From NCBI GenBank assembly GCA_022836615.1, contig MU405353.1:1-64000 (forward strand): a DNA stretch of 64,000 bases. Reading direction: 5' to 3'. A program made the translations under genes and the position numbers. Below, piece by piece: positions 10,744 through 21,665 of this stretch (positions are counted from its first letter, which is position 1; every line of letters starts with the position of its first letter). This DNA comes from Annulohypoxylon bovei var. microspora. Lineage: Eukaryota > Ascomycota > Sordariomycetes > Xylariales > Hypoxylaceae. The notes beneath the pieces are model-generated. The model did no database searches. It was not told the DNA's origin and saw nothing but the letters and a program-made list of their open reading frames with translations.

Positions 10744-13700
10744 CTACCAAGCTAACTTGGCAATTAACCCGTCGGGATACTTCCTTATCATATACTTGCG
10801 GGCCTCATCAAATAGAAGAATGAATAAACCAAAAGCGAAGGGTAGGAACCAATGTTCTACTGGCACGAGCGAGGTTCCCAAAACCGATTGCAACTGGGGA
10901 ATGTAAAGCCAAAGGATAGCCATCGATAGTGCGAAGATGATTGTTGGGAAGAGGTATAAGTTCTGGGTTTCTTTATTTAACGCCGGAGGGTGTTGGAAAA
11001 TGCTCCAACGACGAGTGCGGACTGCAAGCAAGTTGAACCATTGCCTAAGAAGAATTAGTTGGTAATGCACAGCTGACAGGGTGTTACTCGACCTACATGA
11101 CGACGAGATTGACGAAATAGATGGAGGATGCCTCGTTCAACTTTTCGGCGTAGTAGTTCGGATCAATCCAATCCGGAAGATTTCCAAAGGAGAACCAAAG
11201 CACACGAAAAGGGATACCGTTTTTTTCCAGATACCAATAGGCCATGGCGAAAGAAGCTATAGTCTCAATCATGCCGAGGACGCCATATGCATGGCCAACA
11301 AGCTGCCAGTTAACCAAGCGGTCCTTCTTAACATCGCGTGGCCTTCGCAGTAACACGTCGGCCTCAGGCTTCTCGTAAGAGAGCACCGTCGCAGCAGCAC
11401 AGTCGGTAAAACAGCTAAAATAAGGTTAGCATATTCTTATTACTCACCAAGCACAAGAATTACTCACCAGATGATGATCATGAGGAAAGATGAAAGGATT
11501 TGGGGAAGTCCAAAGATGACATTAGTCATAACCGGCCAGAACTCAGCAAAACTTCCAGCGGGCAATAGGTAGCAGATGACCTTCTTCAAGTTGTCGAAGA
11601 CCGCGCGACCGTATTGGACCGCCACCACAACGGACAAGAACGAGTCGAGCAAAACCATATCGGCTGCTTCGATGGCGATGTCGGAGCCGCTTCCTAGAGC
11701 GATGCCAACGTCGGCAGCCTTCAAAGACGGCGCGTCATTCACTCCATCTCCGGTCATGGCGACAACGCTCTCGGCTTGGAATTCCTTCACGATACGCAAT
11801 TTCTGCTCCGGCGTCGTTTGGGCGAATACAATCTCCTCGTATTCTGTTAGAGTCTTCCACTGGTACTCGTTGAGACCGAGTAACTCTGATCCGCTGATGA
11901 GGATTGATGAGCGGGGTTCTGCAGATTTGAGATCGCTGTCTGCCGGGTCTCTATGAAGTGCGGATATATCGTGAATCAAGGGTGATGGACAGCTGACGAT
12001 GCCGGCATCCTGAGCAATTGCAAGTGCAGTGAGGGCGAAATCTCCAGTTACCTTGGCATCGTTAGCAAATGTACACTGCTCGGGTACCAAGTTAGGTATT
12101 CCTTACCATAAAGACCCTAATACCAGCACCACGCAACACCGACACTACCTCGCGGATTTCTGGACGGAGAGGATCGACGATAGCCACAAGACCGACTAAA
12201 GTCAAACCAGACTTGGCTTGTTCGGTGACCTCGTCTTCAAACTGACTTGTCCCAGACTGATGCTGTAGCTCGCCTTGATAGATAACTTTGCGAGCAAGTA
12301 AGATACAGCGCTTTCCTTGACTGCTATACGTATCCTTTACGGTCTCGAATGTCGCCCGCATGTCCTGGTCGAAAGGGTGCACGTCTCCTGCATTGTTAAC
12401 AAAGGAGGAGCACCTATTGATAAGAACATCGGGAGCTCCCTTGATGGTCAGCAGACTGGAACGGATTGGTACAGCTAATATCTCGATTGTTTCGAAAACC
12501 TTACGTATCACCAGTATGGAAATTGACCGCTTCGCTCTCCGATAGAGTAGCGGCCAAACAGTCTTTCCTAAACATTGAAAAAGTCCTGATCATGTATTTG
12601 TTCTTGCTGTTGAAGGCCAGTTCGTATGTTTTCTGCCAGCATCGGCGTAGGTGATGTACTGATCCGAACCGCTCAGAGAATCTCAACACCGCCTGGTCAG
12701 TAGCGTCACCGAAAACACGGCGTTGCTCGACAGGGAGTTCCATGGTGGCAGCGTCGAATTCCGCTGCGTTGCAAAGCCCAGCGATGGCACGTACTTGATC
12801 AACGCCTGTTGTGACCATTCCTGCGATGGCGGGTGCGGTGCTAACCTCTAACTCGTCTTCGGCTGCGTCGACCGTGATAGTGTGGGTTCCAATGGTACAT
12901 TCAGTCACTGTCATCCGATTCTAGACGAGGTTAGCCCAAGGTCAATGAAAAACATGGCAATATCGACTTGTTCTTTACCTCAGTAAGAGTTCCCGTCTTA
13001 TCTAAGCAGATCACGGAGACAGACCCTAGTGTCTCGACAGTCTTCAACGATTTGCACAAAACTTTATGCTTTCGCATTAAATTTGCAGTAATCGTCAAGC
13101 CAGCAGTCAATGCAATCGGCAGGCCCTCGGGAATAAAAGCGATGGCTACGCTAACGCAGTCGACGATGAGGGTCGGGACGTTGATCCAACCTGGGTGGGC
13201 GGTCTTCAACCACGCACCCCTTATCTATTGTTAGCAGGGGCACTTCAATGTAAACCTGTGTTGTACTAACCAGACAATCAATACTACAGTGATCATAGCT
13301 ATCATGATAGAGCAAATGATGACGACAAAGTACAGAACTTCTTTTTCTAGGGTGGTCATTTTTGCTTTGGGCTCATTTGTTAAGGCTGCGATTCGACCGA
13401 ACACTGTGCGGTCGCCCGTCGCCACAACTAAGCCGGTACAAGATCCGGAAACGCAGTGAGTACCTTGCAAGCCAACACAACGAGTCTCGAGATAGTTCTC
13501 GTCTGTTGAGTTGACTGATGCTGTGAGAGGTAAAGACTCTCCGGTAAGAATAGATCTATCAAACTTGGCATCGCTAGAAACTTGGAGGAAACGCATGTCA
13601 GCTGGTAGTTTGTTTCCAGCCTTGATACATACGATATCCCCCGGGACGAGCTCCCGGGCCTCGAGAGAGATCTGTATACTATTTCGGATAACCATGGAAT

Positions 13701-14508
13701 CCTCTGGGAGCATGTTCTTGATCGAACTCATCACTCTAGATGAGCTCCAGTCTTGAAACATATTGAACGCGGCCTGGATGAGGAACAACGCGACCAATAC
13801 GATACCGAGAGCCTATAGTAGAGTAATAACGTTAATAGAGCTGCGGTGTCGTCTTCTGGACCAGTCTTCATACCAAATTAGCCAAGGCCGGGGGTTGGCC
13901 GAGCGGCTTCCATGCGATGAAGACGAGGATGGCTCCTACAAGGAGTACAGGACCGAACCCCTTAAAGAAGTAACCGAACCACTTCCGGAAGACGTGAGAT
14001 TTTGGAGGAGATGGAGCATTTAGTCCGTATTCTTTCTGCCTGCGAGAAACCTGTTCGTCCGAGAGACCCTCCGTCATCGACGCGCTGAGACGACGAAGAG
14101 CCTCGTCAGTTGAGATTATGTGCCATTCAAGCGATGATAGCTCTGTATTAAATATGTGAGTGAGGGAGTGGTGAGGAATTAGGGATCATGGATATCGACC
14201 CTTGGTGGCTTCGTCTTTCGCTTTTGACTGCGCCGTGACATCTTTTTGTATAGTATCCTCGATCTGATACGATCTGAGGGTCAAGAGTTAGAACAGCCTG
14301 TGATGATATATCCTCATCAGAGGAAGGCAATATCTTACACAGTCCGGTACTGGATAGGGAGAGCAATGGATGGGTCAACTTCACGTCGCGAACGAGCACT
14401 GCGAATAGACATCGAGCCACCGGAGTGTGTACGACGAAGCCCACGCTGAGGCCGCAATGCCTCTTCATCGTCCCATTTAATTCCTTGCTTGAGCCCAGGG
14501 TCGTCCAT
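10744..14508 (-). CDS. type IIC P-type ATPase, Na+/K+-ATPase alpha-like
   Basis: Cation-pumping P-type ATPase of the IIC (Na,K/H,K alpha) class that also occurs in fungi. It should exchange monovalent cations across the plasma membrane or an endomembrane using ATP. Ten exons in transcript order: 14508-14339, 14273-14200, 14142-13874, 13812-13271, 13219-12979, 12920-12505, 12455-12107, 12051-11468, 11414-11097 and 11044-10744, giving 1087 aa. Seen in order: a Ser/Arg-rich N-tail, the actuator motif TGES, the M4 ion-binding PEGLP (about residue 382), the phosphorylated Asp425 in DKTGTLT, the N-domain KGAPD, and the hinge GDGVNDAP (about residue 788) followed by the IIC-type GSDIAIEAADMVLLD. It ends in the last helices and IAKLAW. 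The 14143-14199 intron has a weak GTCGAT donor. No beta subunit is nearby. Confidence 0.94.
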
Positions 14509-15598
14509 TTTAAGGGGTAATATTCAAGAGTATGAACCGAGAAATTATGCGATACAAGTAAGATAGAAAGGATTGAATCTCATCTAGATGGACAGGATGG
14601 GCAAGATGAGCAGGTAGGGCACCAGATTAAATAATAGATTATATTATCTAGCATTGTTTACTTAACCGGACTTATCACGTCGTATAAGTCGGATGGAAAA
14701 GCCTCCAGGAACAGACTCAGAAAACAGGATGCCGCACTGTTAGTTGCTGGCGCCTATCGCACATATTCACAGTGCAGGATAATCATACATACTCGAAGCT
14801 CTGGCAAGCTCCATACACCATACTCCATATCACATGCTGGCGGGCTACACCAAACATTTCGCATGCGGCGCGAGGAGTGAGGAAGTTAGAGAAGACAGCG
14901 ACCAGGTGGCTATACCAATGGACTGACAGACAGCTGTAGTCTCCATTACCTTTGAGCTTCAGGAAATTCGCGCACCGGATGTAGTAACGCTCTGATCAGC
15001 TATCTAGCCTGCTGGCTAGACTTTGGAAAATCAACTCCTGGATTAGTGCTGGATCAGCTGCTCGAGGGGATCCTCAGTGGTAAGACTACGGGTAATGGGA
15101 AATCCGGATTTTGTCTTGACATATATAAAAATTAGCTTTGAGGTACGTCGGATTAGTTAAGGAAATACTGACTAAGATATTTGGCTCCATTGCGCCAACG
15201 ATGAAAGCGTGTTTGACAAGAGGAAAATTGGCCCGACAAAGAACAAGCTTAGAAGAAAAAGAACCAGGGAGGGCGGCCTCTCAGATGTGGGTCGACGTCA
15301 ACGTGCATTAGTTAAATTTGAGTTACATTTTAGAATAACTAGCGCGATACCCATATTAGATCGAATCTATGGGGTATGCAAGTGTGAAGCCTATCCCCTG
15401 TAAAATGATGTATTTACGTCAAGTATAATCTGTATCTTCTCATATTTTATATTTTATACGTCGACAATACATTAATATGTGCGCATGTCTTAGCTTCTTG
15501 AGGGTTTAGAAGGTCTTATGCATTAGCCTTGCTCTGATAGGCCAGAAAGACCAGGCGCGACTCGAATTTCCGAAATAGGTACCTACCTACCTACCCTA
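14509..15598. other. P-ATPase upstream region
   Basis: About 1.1 kb upstream of the P-ATPase. No supported gene: open frames such as 15209-15403 lack any recognisable motif. It grades into AT-rich sequence at the repeat island. Confidence 0.55.
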
Positions 15599-15909
15599 GC
15601 TAGGGTTCTGCATTTCAAAATACGTATTTTGTATATACGTATTTTGTATTGTATAATACCGTATAATGATTTACTATACGCATAGCGGGTCGGAAAAACC
15701 ACCCGGCCCCACATATATATCGGTGAGTATGCAATATTTTGGGAGATATACACTTAAAAGAACACTTTTTATTCGATCATTTCAACCACCATTTCAACCA
15801 CTTAAACCTTTTATATTAACCCGATCGCATTAAAAAAAAATAAAAAAAATAATAAATAAGATAAATGCCCCGAATTTATGAGGGGTTATTGTCTCGGGGT
15901 TTTTGAACT

Positions 15910-16385
15910 AAATAATTAATATATTATTAGAAAATATAATAGGAACGCAGGTGGTCCGAGCGTAATTGGTACATGTTTCGCCATACAAATCCCCATACAA
16001 ACCAAGGTACCCTTTAGCTCGCGTACAAAGAAATATCCCCCATCAAAACAACCTGTCAGCTTCAATTAATTATTACCCTCGCCAGGGGGGCTGTAATCTA
16101 ATATAAACATCGTATAATACAACTAACCAAACAGTGGAATTGAATAAAACATATTGCATCATCCTGCGATCGCTAATGGCTGAGATATCCGCGGTTGAAT
16201 ATGGCCCCTAATTTGGCGAAAGGATTAAAATAATATATTATTAATAATATATTACGAAAAGTCAGGTGGTCCAAGCGCAAAAGGTCACATGATCTACAAG
16301 GAAACTTGAACTTATTATTAATATTATTATTATTATTAATATATTACGAGCAAAAGGTGGTCTAAGCGTTGCCGTCACCTGATCA
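15910..16385 (+). repeat. three-copy dispersed module inside the repeat island
   Basis: A motif of the form GGTGGTCyrAGCG occurs three times, near 15951, 16265 and 16356. Each is preceded by an AT palindrome (TAATATATTA or a variant), and the last two are followed by a related CACmTGATCwwC string. Copies are degenerate by C/T exchange. Function unknown. Confidence 0.6.
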
Positions 16386-16603
16386 TCGAAAAACCTGAAA
16401 TATTTATTAATAATATATTAATTTTTGACCCCCAGGGTGACCTGAACTAATCGACCTTTGAACTTGAAACATTTCCACAGCGATCAAAATCAGGGTTCAA
16501 ATGACATAATGAGATTCATTCGAAAGCCCTTAGATTACTGAATCGAATAGACCTGGTTGCATTATTATACGACGTTTTGTTGTTGAGATATTAGCAGCTA
16601 AAC

Positions 16604-16699
16604 GTTCAACAGTCAGTTCAACAGTCAGTTCAACAGTCAGTTCAACAGTCAGTTCAACAGTCAGTTCAACAGTCAGTTCAACAATCAGTTGAACAGTCA
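16604..16699 (+). repeat. 12-bp tandem array, about 8 units
   Basis: Unit GTTCAACAGTCA is repeated head-to-tail. Six units are perfect, then two have single changes (GTTCAACAATCA, GTTGAACAGTCA), and a partial unit follows. The resulting Val-Glu-Leu-Thr open frame on the minus strand is a by-product of the array, not a gene. Confidence 0.95.
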
Positions 16700-17013
16700 G
16701 TTCAAATGAAAGATCAACAGTATAAAGATTGGTGAGGTTCAATAAAGCCCTTATATTAGGTAATTAGAAGAAAGCCTCAAACCTGGCCCCTGAGATGGCT
16801 GACTAATCCCACTAGTGCCGGGCTATGGCCTTAGCGCCGGATAATAGATCGATGCATCCAATCAAATCGTAACAAAAAGATCTACAGCGCTAGGACCGGA
16901 TTAGGATGCTTAGGTAATCCCTTTCTAATGCCAACAACCTTACAGTTATTTGAGGCTATTTTGAACTGAATTGAACCTGATTTAATAAGTAAAATCTGAT
17001 TGAAACGAAACAG

Positions 17014-17142
17014 TGGGGGCGAGCGGCGGCGGGGGGGGGTTTGGGGGGGGGGGGGGCGCCCCCCCCCAAACCCCCCCCCCCCCCCCCCCCGAGAAAAAAA
17101 AAATAAAAAAAAAGAGGGAANNNNNNNNNNTTTTTCTCCCCC

Positions 17143-17178
<36 letters not shown>

Positions 17179-17220
17179 CGGGGGCCCCCCCCCCCCCCCC
17201 CCCCCCCCCCGCCCCGCCCG
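17014..17220. other. assembly gap (10 N) inside poly-G/poly-C tracts
   Basis: Ten N at 17121-17130 are bracketed by long G and C homopolymers with short A/T runs. This looks like sequencing or gap-filling artefact rather than biology. Poly-Pro/Gly open frames across it are spurious. Confidence 0.9.
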
Positions 17221-17249
17221 ACGCGAGCGAGATAATTTCATGAAAAAAG

Positions 17250-17300
17250 GGTAGTAAAATGGGAGATCGAGGAATCGAACCCCGGTTAAACCCCGGGATT
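17250..17300 (-). pseudogene. possible tRNA 3'-half remnant
   Basis: On the minus strand the B-box-like GGTTCGATTCC (17271-17281) sits in a T-arm whose stem can pair CGGGG with CCTCG. I could not fold a full cloverleaf from the flanking bases: acceptor and anticodon stems do not match. It may be a tRNA relic or the tRNA-derived end of a SINE next to the gap. Confidence 0.3.
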
Positions 17301-17898
17301 CTGAAATTCGGGGGTATTGTGTCCGCGGAGCGCGGGGACCTCGCGTAATAAACGTTACATAAGAAAAAAATAAATAATACCATTTAATAAATACAACGTA
17401 GTGGTGGTGTAAAATCTATTATACGTGGTTATACAAGTTAAAATACATAATTTGTATGTGTATAATGGTATAATGCACGTATTGCATTTAAATACCGTAT
17501 TTTGATCCAAAATACGTATTTTGCAGACCCCTAACCCTAGCAACTCTGTACTATGTGTACTATGTAGGAAAAAAGTATCATGGGGTATTGTGGGGTTTGC
17601 AATGTAAGGAAAGACCAAACTCAAACATTTGTCTTAGATCTATCTTTAGGTTAGCGACACATGGAAGTGCATACGTAATTAATCCGTCGGAGAGGGAAAA
17701 AAGAAAAGGCAAGGAAAAAGAAAAAGTAGAAAAGTTTTAGACGCCCTAAACGCCACAACACTTCCTAAAGACTTGAACACACTCAGACTATTACCTATCT
17801 GCTACCTAGATATTGAAATGTGTAACATTCTTCTCGAAGCACCAAGATATAACTCAGCTATTAGCTGAAGAAAGAAGTCTAGAAATACATATACAACA

Positions 17899-20800
17899 CT
17901 ACTCGTCATAACATATCTTCATCGTACAGGGGAAGGGGAAGTATCCTCCCCTATCCTCTCTCATATACTCGCATAACCCCCCAGGCTGCACAATCTTCTT
18001 TAACTCACCTTGAGGGCCGGTAGCTCTCCGCACGTTCTTCAACTTGAATACGGAGCGAAACATCTCAGCCAACCCGGCCTGGCAGGTGTCCGGTCCGAGA
18101 CAGGCTTGTGGCCCTAACCCGAAGTGGATATATGAGTCCAATGGACGTCGTGGATTTACCTTCTCGGAGTCCGGGAAATGCTTTCTATCTTTGGCCGCGT
18201 CCGCCTAATGAATCAAAATTAGTCGATGCTTTTTGTGGTGGGGTGGGGCATCGCGGGCTCCAAGAGTAGGAATCGGGAAAAGATTGACTGGGCTGTCCAC
18301 TTACAAAGCTAACGAAGACGCGGTCTCCGGCCTTGACATATACTTTACGGCCGTCGCTCTCCTCGATAGTGTCATCCCCCGCCGCTTCGCGGTAAGAACC
18401 GAACGTCCCCGCAAGCCTAATGCCTTCCATGCAGTAACCGAGCATCAGGGCGTCAGTCTCGGCCGAAGACGGAAGGTTTGCAGTGCGATGCAATTCAGGG
18501 ATATGCTTTGATCCTTCTGGCGACAAGAAGTAGTCCACAGCTTGAGCGAACTGCGGAACCGTCAGTTATTAATTTGGCAATGGTGAGAAGTACAGAGCAA
18601 CCTACCACTTCAGCCATGTTCGGCACGGCTGCCCCTGCGGTAGGCAAAACCTGGCCCCACGCGATGTCGTAGTTGTTCAGGCCAGCCTTAGAAAACCCCT
18701 TGATCAGGTTGGCACCGTATGATGCCACTGGGTCATTCTTTGCTCGCGAGGAAAATAGTCCACCAAAACTGAAGCCATTTTCTAGCTTTACGTTCGCTTC
18801 AATCACTTTTCCCAGCTGCGAAGTGATCGCTTTCGCCGCCTGTCGCAGTGGGAATGCCTTCATGGGATCGATGTCGAAGAAGATGCTGATGAATATCACG
18901 GCAAAAACCATGTACAGCTCATGCTCCGTGTAGATCCCCTTCGGGTTTTCCTTCGTTTTGAGCGGCAGGTTGAACATACGCGAGGCAAAGTAGACCGGCG
19001 CAATATTTCCGACATCTCGGATAATGTCGATGAAATTCTGTCCGGCAAGCTTGTAAGTTTTCTCCTTGATGAGTCGGTCAGTGATCTGAGAGTAGAAGGC
19101 CTTGACGTGAGAACGCCAATCCCCCTTGAATAGCTGTTCCTGCATGAACTCTTTCTGACTGGCGTGGAAAGCAGAGTTCTCTGAGATTGTAAAGCGGCTT
19201 CCACCAGCGCCCATCAGGAATGACAGGCCTTCGTTCCATATGACCTTGTACTTATCTTGGTTTTCGGATATATGCTGTGCCCCACTATATGTCGTGATGT
19301 TGACATGGGTTGGTTTGGACGATGGGCGGTCATAATTGAAGTTCTGAACTCGCCCAAGGTCTGTCAATATTTTCTTTGTTTCACTTGGAACTGTACTCGT
19401 GGATTAGTCGTTACATCTTAAGCGTATTATTGACCAGAATGGTATACGTACCGACCATGGGATAGTGGGCATATACTGAATCCCCCTTGAAGTGATTGGG
19501 GAAAGCTCGGGTGAAGAGCTTGTAGAATACACAACCTTGGTTGATATTCAGGTCGTATGCAACTTCGTTGTATCCCCAGGCCGTGAGACCACGAGGGTGG
19601 TAATCGGTGGTATAGAAGCGGTCTCCTCGTGTCAAACAGACGGCGTCAGATAAGATTACGCGGGAGATGGTATAAGTCGGCTGGATGAGGCGGGTTAGCA
19701 ATCCTGTCTCTTCGACGGAGCTGCACAGAGCTATCGCGACATGCGGGAAACTTACAGCAATTCCAACACCGGGAACCATTGGCTCCTTCGCCTCCTCGGC
19801 AACCAGCCCCGGATATAGTTCAACATAATCGGGATGCTCGTACAGGTGTCGGAGAGAATCAGCAATTTCGGGGTCGGAATTGATATCTTCAAACTTTTCG
19901 TACGGCTTCAGCCCAAAGTGTTTGCGGAATTCGTTCAGGCCCGCGACGTTCCATTTCCGCCCCTGAAGAATGCCCAATATCTCGACGGGCTTCATCGATT
20001 GTGGCACGTTACGGCCGCCGAAAGCTCCAGCGACATCTTCTATAGCGTCGCAGATACAGCCTACCAGGTCGTCGTCGTTGAATTTTCCGTCGGCGTTACG
20101 CTCGAACCCCCCGAACACCCTCTCGCCAGGGTCCGCTGGGATTTTACGATCGAATTGGGCGAAACCCATAATCATATCATGCGTGCTCAGATTCAACGGA
20201 TCCTTGCCGCCGAACAGGTCGCGGTAGAACTCTTGCACCCACTTATCGTCCTTGTCTGAGATACACGAATGCCATCTACCGATATTAAGTAAGCGTAACT
20301 GAGGGATGGGCAAGCTAAATAGTACTTACCTGTAGCAGAGGTTGAACTCGGCAGAAACCATACTACCGGTGCCACGCTCAGATCCTTTGTTGGTGCCGAC
20401 GTCGCGGCCCATCTCCGCGCGAGGATCGAGGGTCCACGTGGTGTTGCTCCGATTGAGGTTGACGATGTTTCTCACGTAGTCCACCAGGGTAATGTTGATG
20501 TATAATCCGGAAGTGACAAGACGGGCCGTCTGGAAGAGATCATTGTCGTATTTCTTCCATAGGGCAGCAGTCTTCTCTTCGCTAAGCCCCGGGGGCGGCG
20601 GCGTAAAGCGACCACCCTCATTAATGGCAGCGAGGTTCGCCGCAACGTGGTTGTGGAAGCGATTGAACATGATCAGGATGACGCTAACCCCGGGCGGCGA
20701 GCCGAGGAGTCGCTTATCGGCGTAAGAGTCAGGCTTCATCATCCCGTCCTTGAAAGTGCGCACGGAGTCTTGCATGTCCTGGTTGCTACCGTAGAGAGGA

Positions 20801-21665
20801 GAGAGGTCTAAGAACGAGGAAGTCTTTGTCTTGCTGATGTCGGTCTGGTCCGTCCAGAAGAGATCGTGTATAATGATGGTCGCCCAATACCAGAGAACCG
20901 AGGAGACGTTATTCGGATGCTTGCGATATTCGGTCCTCTTCATGACCGATTCATAGATAAGTGATGGGTCGGGCAATGCCCCCAGCGGTACAATACCCGG
21001 GCGGCAGGTTCGAGCATATTGCGAGCCAGCTGCTCCAACCTGAGGATACATCGGGTTGTTCCACGATCCATCCGCCATCCTATATTCATGTTTATCGCCC
21101 ATATATAGCAATGGGGGGTGCTCTAACGTGTCCCAGAGTTCGTTTAAGAAGGTGTTGGTCAACTCCTCCCTGAGTCGCGAATTAGTAGGAAGTCCGGCGA
21201 CGAGTTGGATAACTCGTTCCATGATCATTGTCTTGTCATCTGTGAGTTGTTCCCCCTTGATCTTACTCCGAGCGAGCTCCAGGACCGTTTTCACATCTGC
21301 GTTTAGTTAGCATATCATCATAACCATGGTAGCTACCTAGGGAATGAGCATATACCTTTCATACGAAGGTATTTTAAGTCCTTCTTCAATCCCGTTTTCT
21401 GAACCGCCTTGTTGCTGTATGTGCCATCTCCATACTCGGTAGGAAGAGATCGTTGTGAAGCATGAAGCAACTGCCCAAACTGGGAAAACACAGCAGAGAC
21501 ACCTTCACGATCGGCCTTTGGGGCAGGCTCCTGCCTCTCTCTGTGAGATGGTTTAGAAGACGATATTGAAGACTTGCCCATCGTGGTGAAGCTATTAGAG
21601 TCGACTGGATGAGGCCTATTTCCGTTCGTCTCGTGGGTCCCGTTGTCCATCTCTGCGCTCGTCAT
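17899..21665 (-). CDS. psi-factor-producing oxygenase (fatty-acid dioxygenase/P450 fusion)
   Basis: Ppo/linoleate-diol-synthase family. The N-terminal heme peroxidase domain makes a fatty-acid hydroperoxide and the C-terminal P450 domain isomerises it to a diol. The products are oxylipins that control sporulation in Aspergillus. Exons 21665-21356, 21296-20330, 20275-19452, 19390-18606, 18550-18305 and 18204-17899 give 1145 aa. Seen: distal-heme IIIHDLFWTD (about His247), SFLDLSPLYG calcium-binding loop, and catalytic/proximal YRWH (Tyr425, His428) restored across an intron. In the P450 half, Asn958 lies in VPNMAEVF and the heme-thiolate loop HFGLGPQACLG carries Cys1079. The Cys and Asn imply a competent isomerase half (PpoA/LDS-like), unlike PpoC-type proteins that lost the Cys. 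The positional specificity is not determinable. It is divergent to the DUF2235 gene. Confidence 0.95.

Larger units (their letters stand above)
15599..17541. mobile_element. degenerate AT-rich inverted-repeat element (repeat island)
   Basis: The ends are inverted relatives of each other. The left starts GCTAGGGTTCTGCA (15599) and the right, read inward from 17541, GCTAGGGTTAGGGGTCTGCA. Both are followed by the palindrome CAAAATACGTATTTTG and AT-rich sequence. The interior is very AT-rich (TAATATATTA palindromes), holds a 12-mer tandem array and a poly-G/C assembly gap, and has no intact gene. The composition suggests an old transposable element altered by repeat-induced point mutation. I found no clear target duplication, so the boundaries and class are tentative. 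Confidence 0.5.

Noticed and set aside
16530..16742. Repeat protein of Val-Glu-Leu-Thr units
   Set aside because: Translation of a 12-bp tandem array in an AT-rich island, without start context or homology.
16882..17383. Poly-Pro/Gly open frames on both strands
   Set aside because: They span N bases and homopolymers at an assembly gap; composition artefact.
17526..17541. Telomere-like CCCTAACCCTAG
   Set aside because: Only about two units, and part of the inverted-repeat end; no telomeric array.
15599..17541. CRISPR-like or centromeric reading of the repeat island
   Set aside because: The genome is eukaryotic and the repeats lack uniform spacers. A decayed transposon is simpler.
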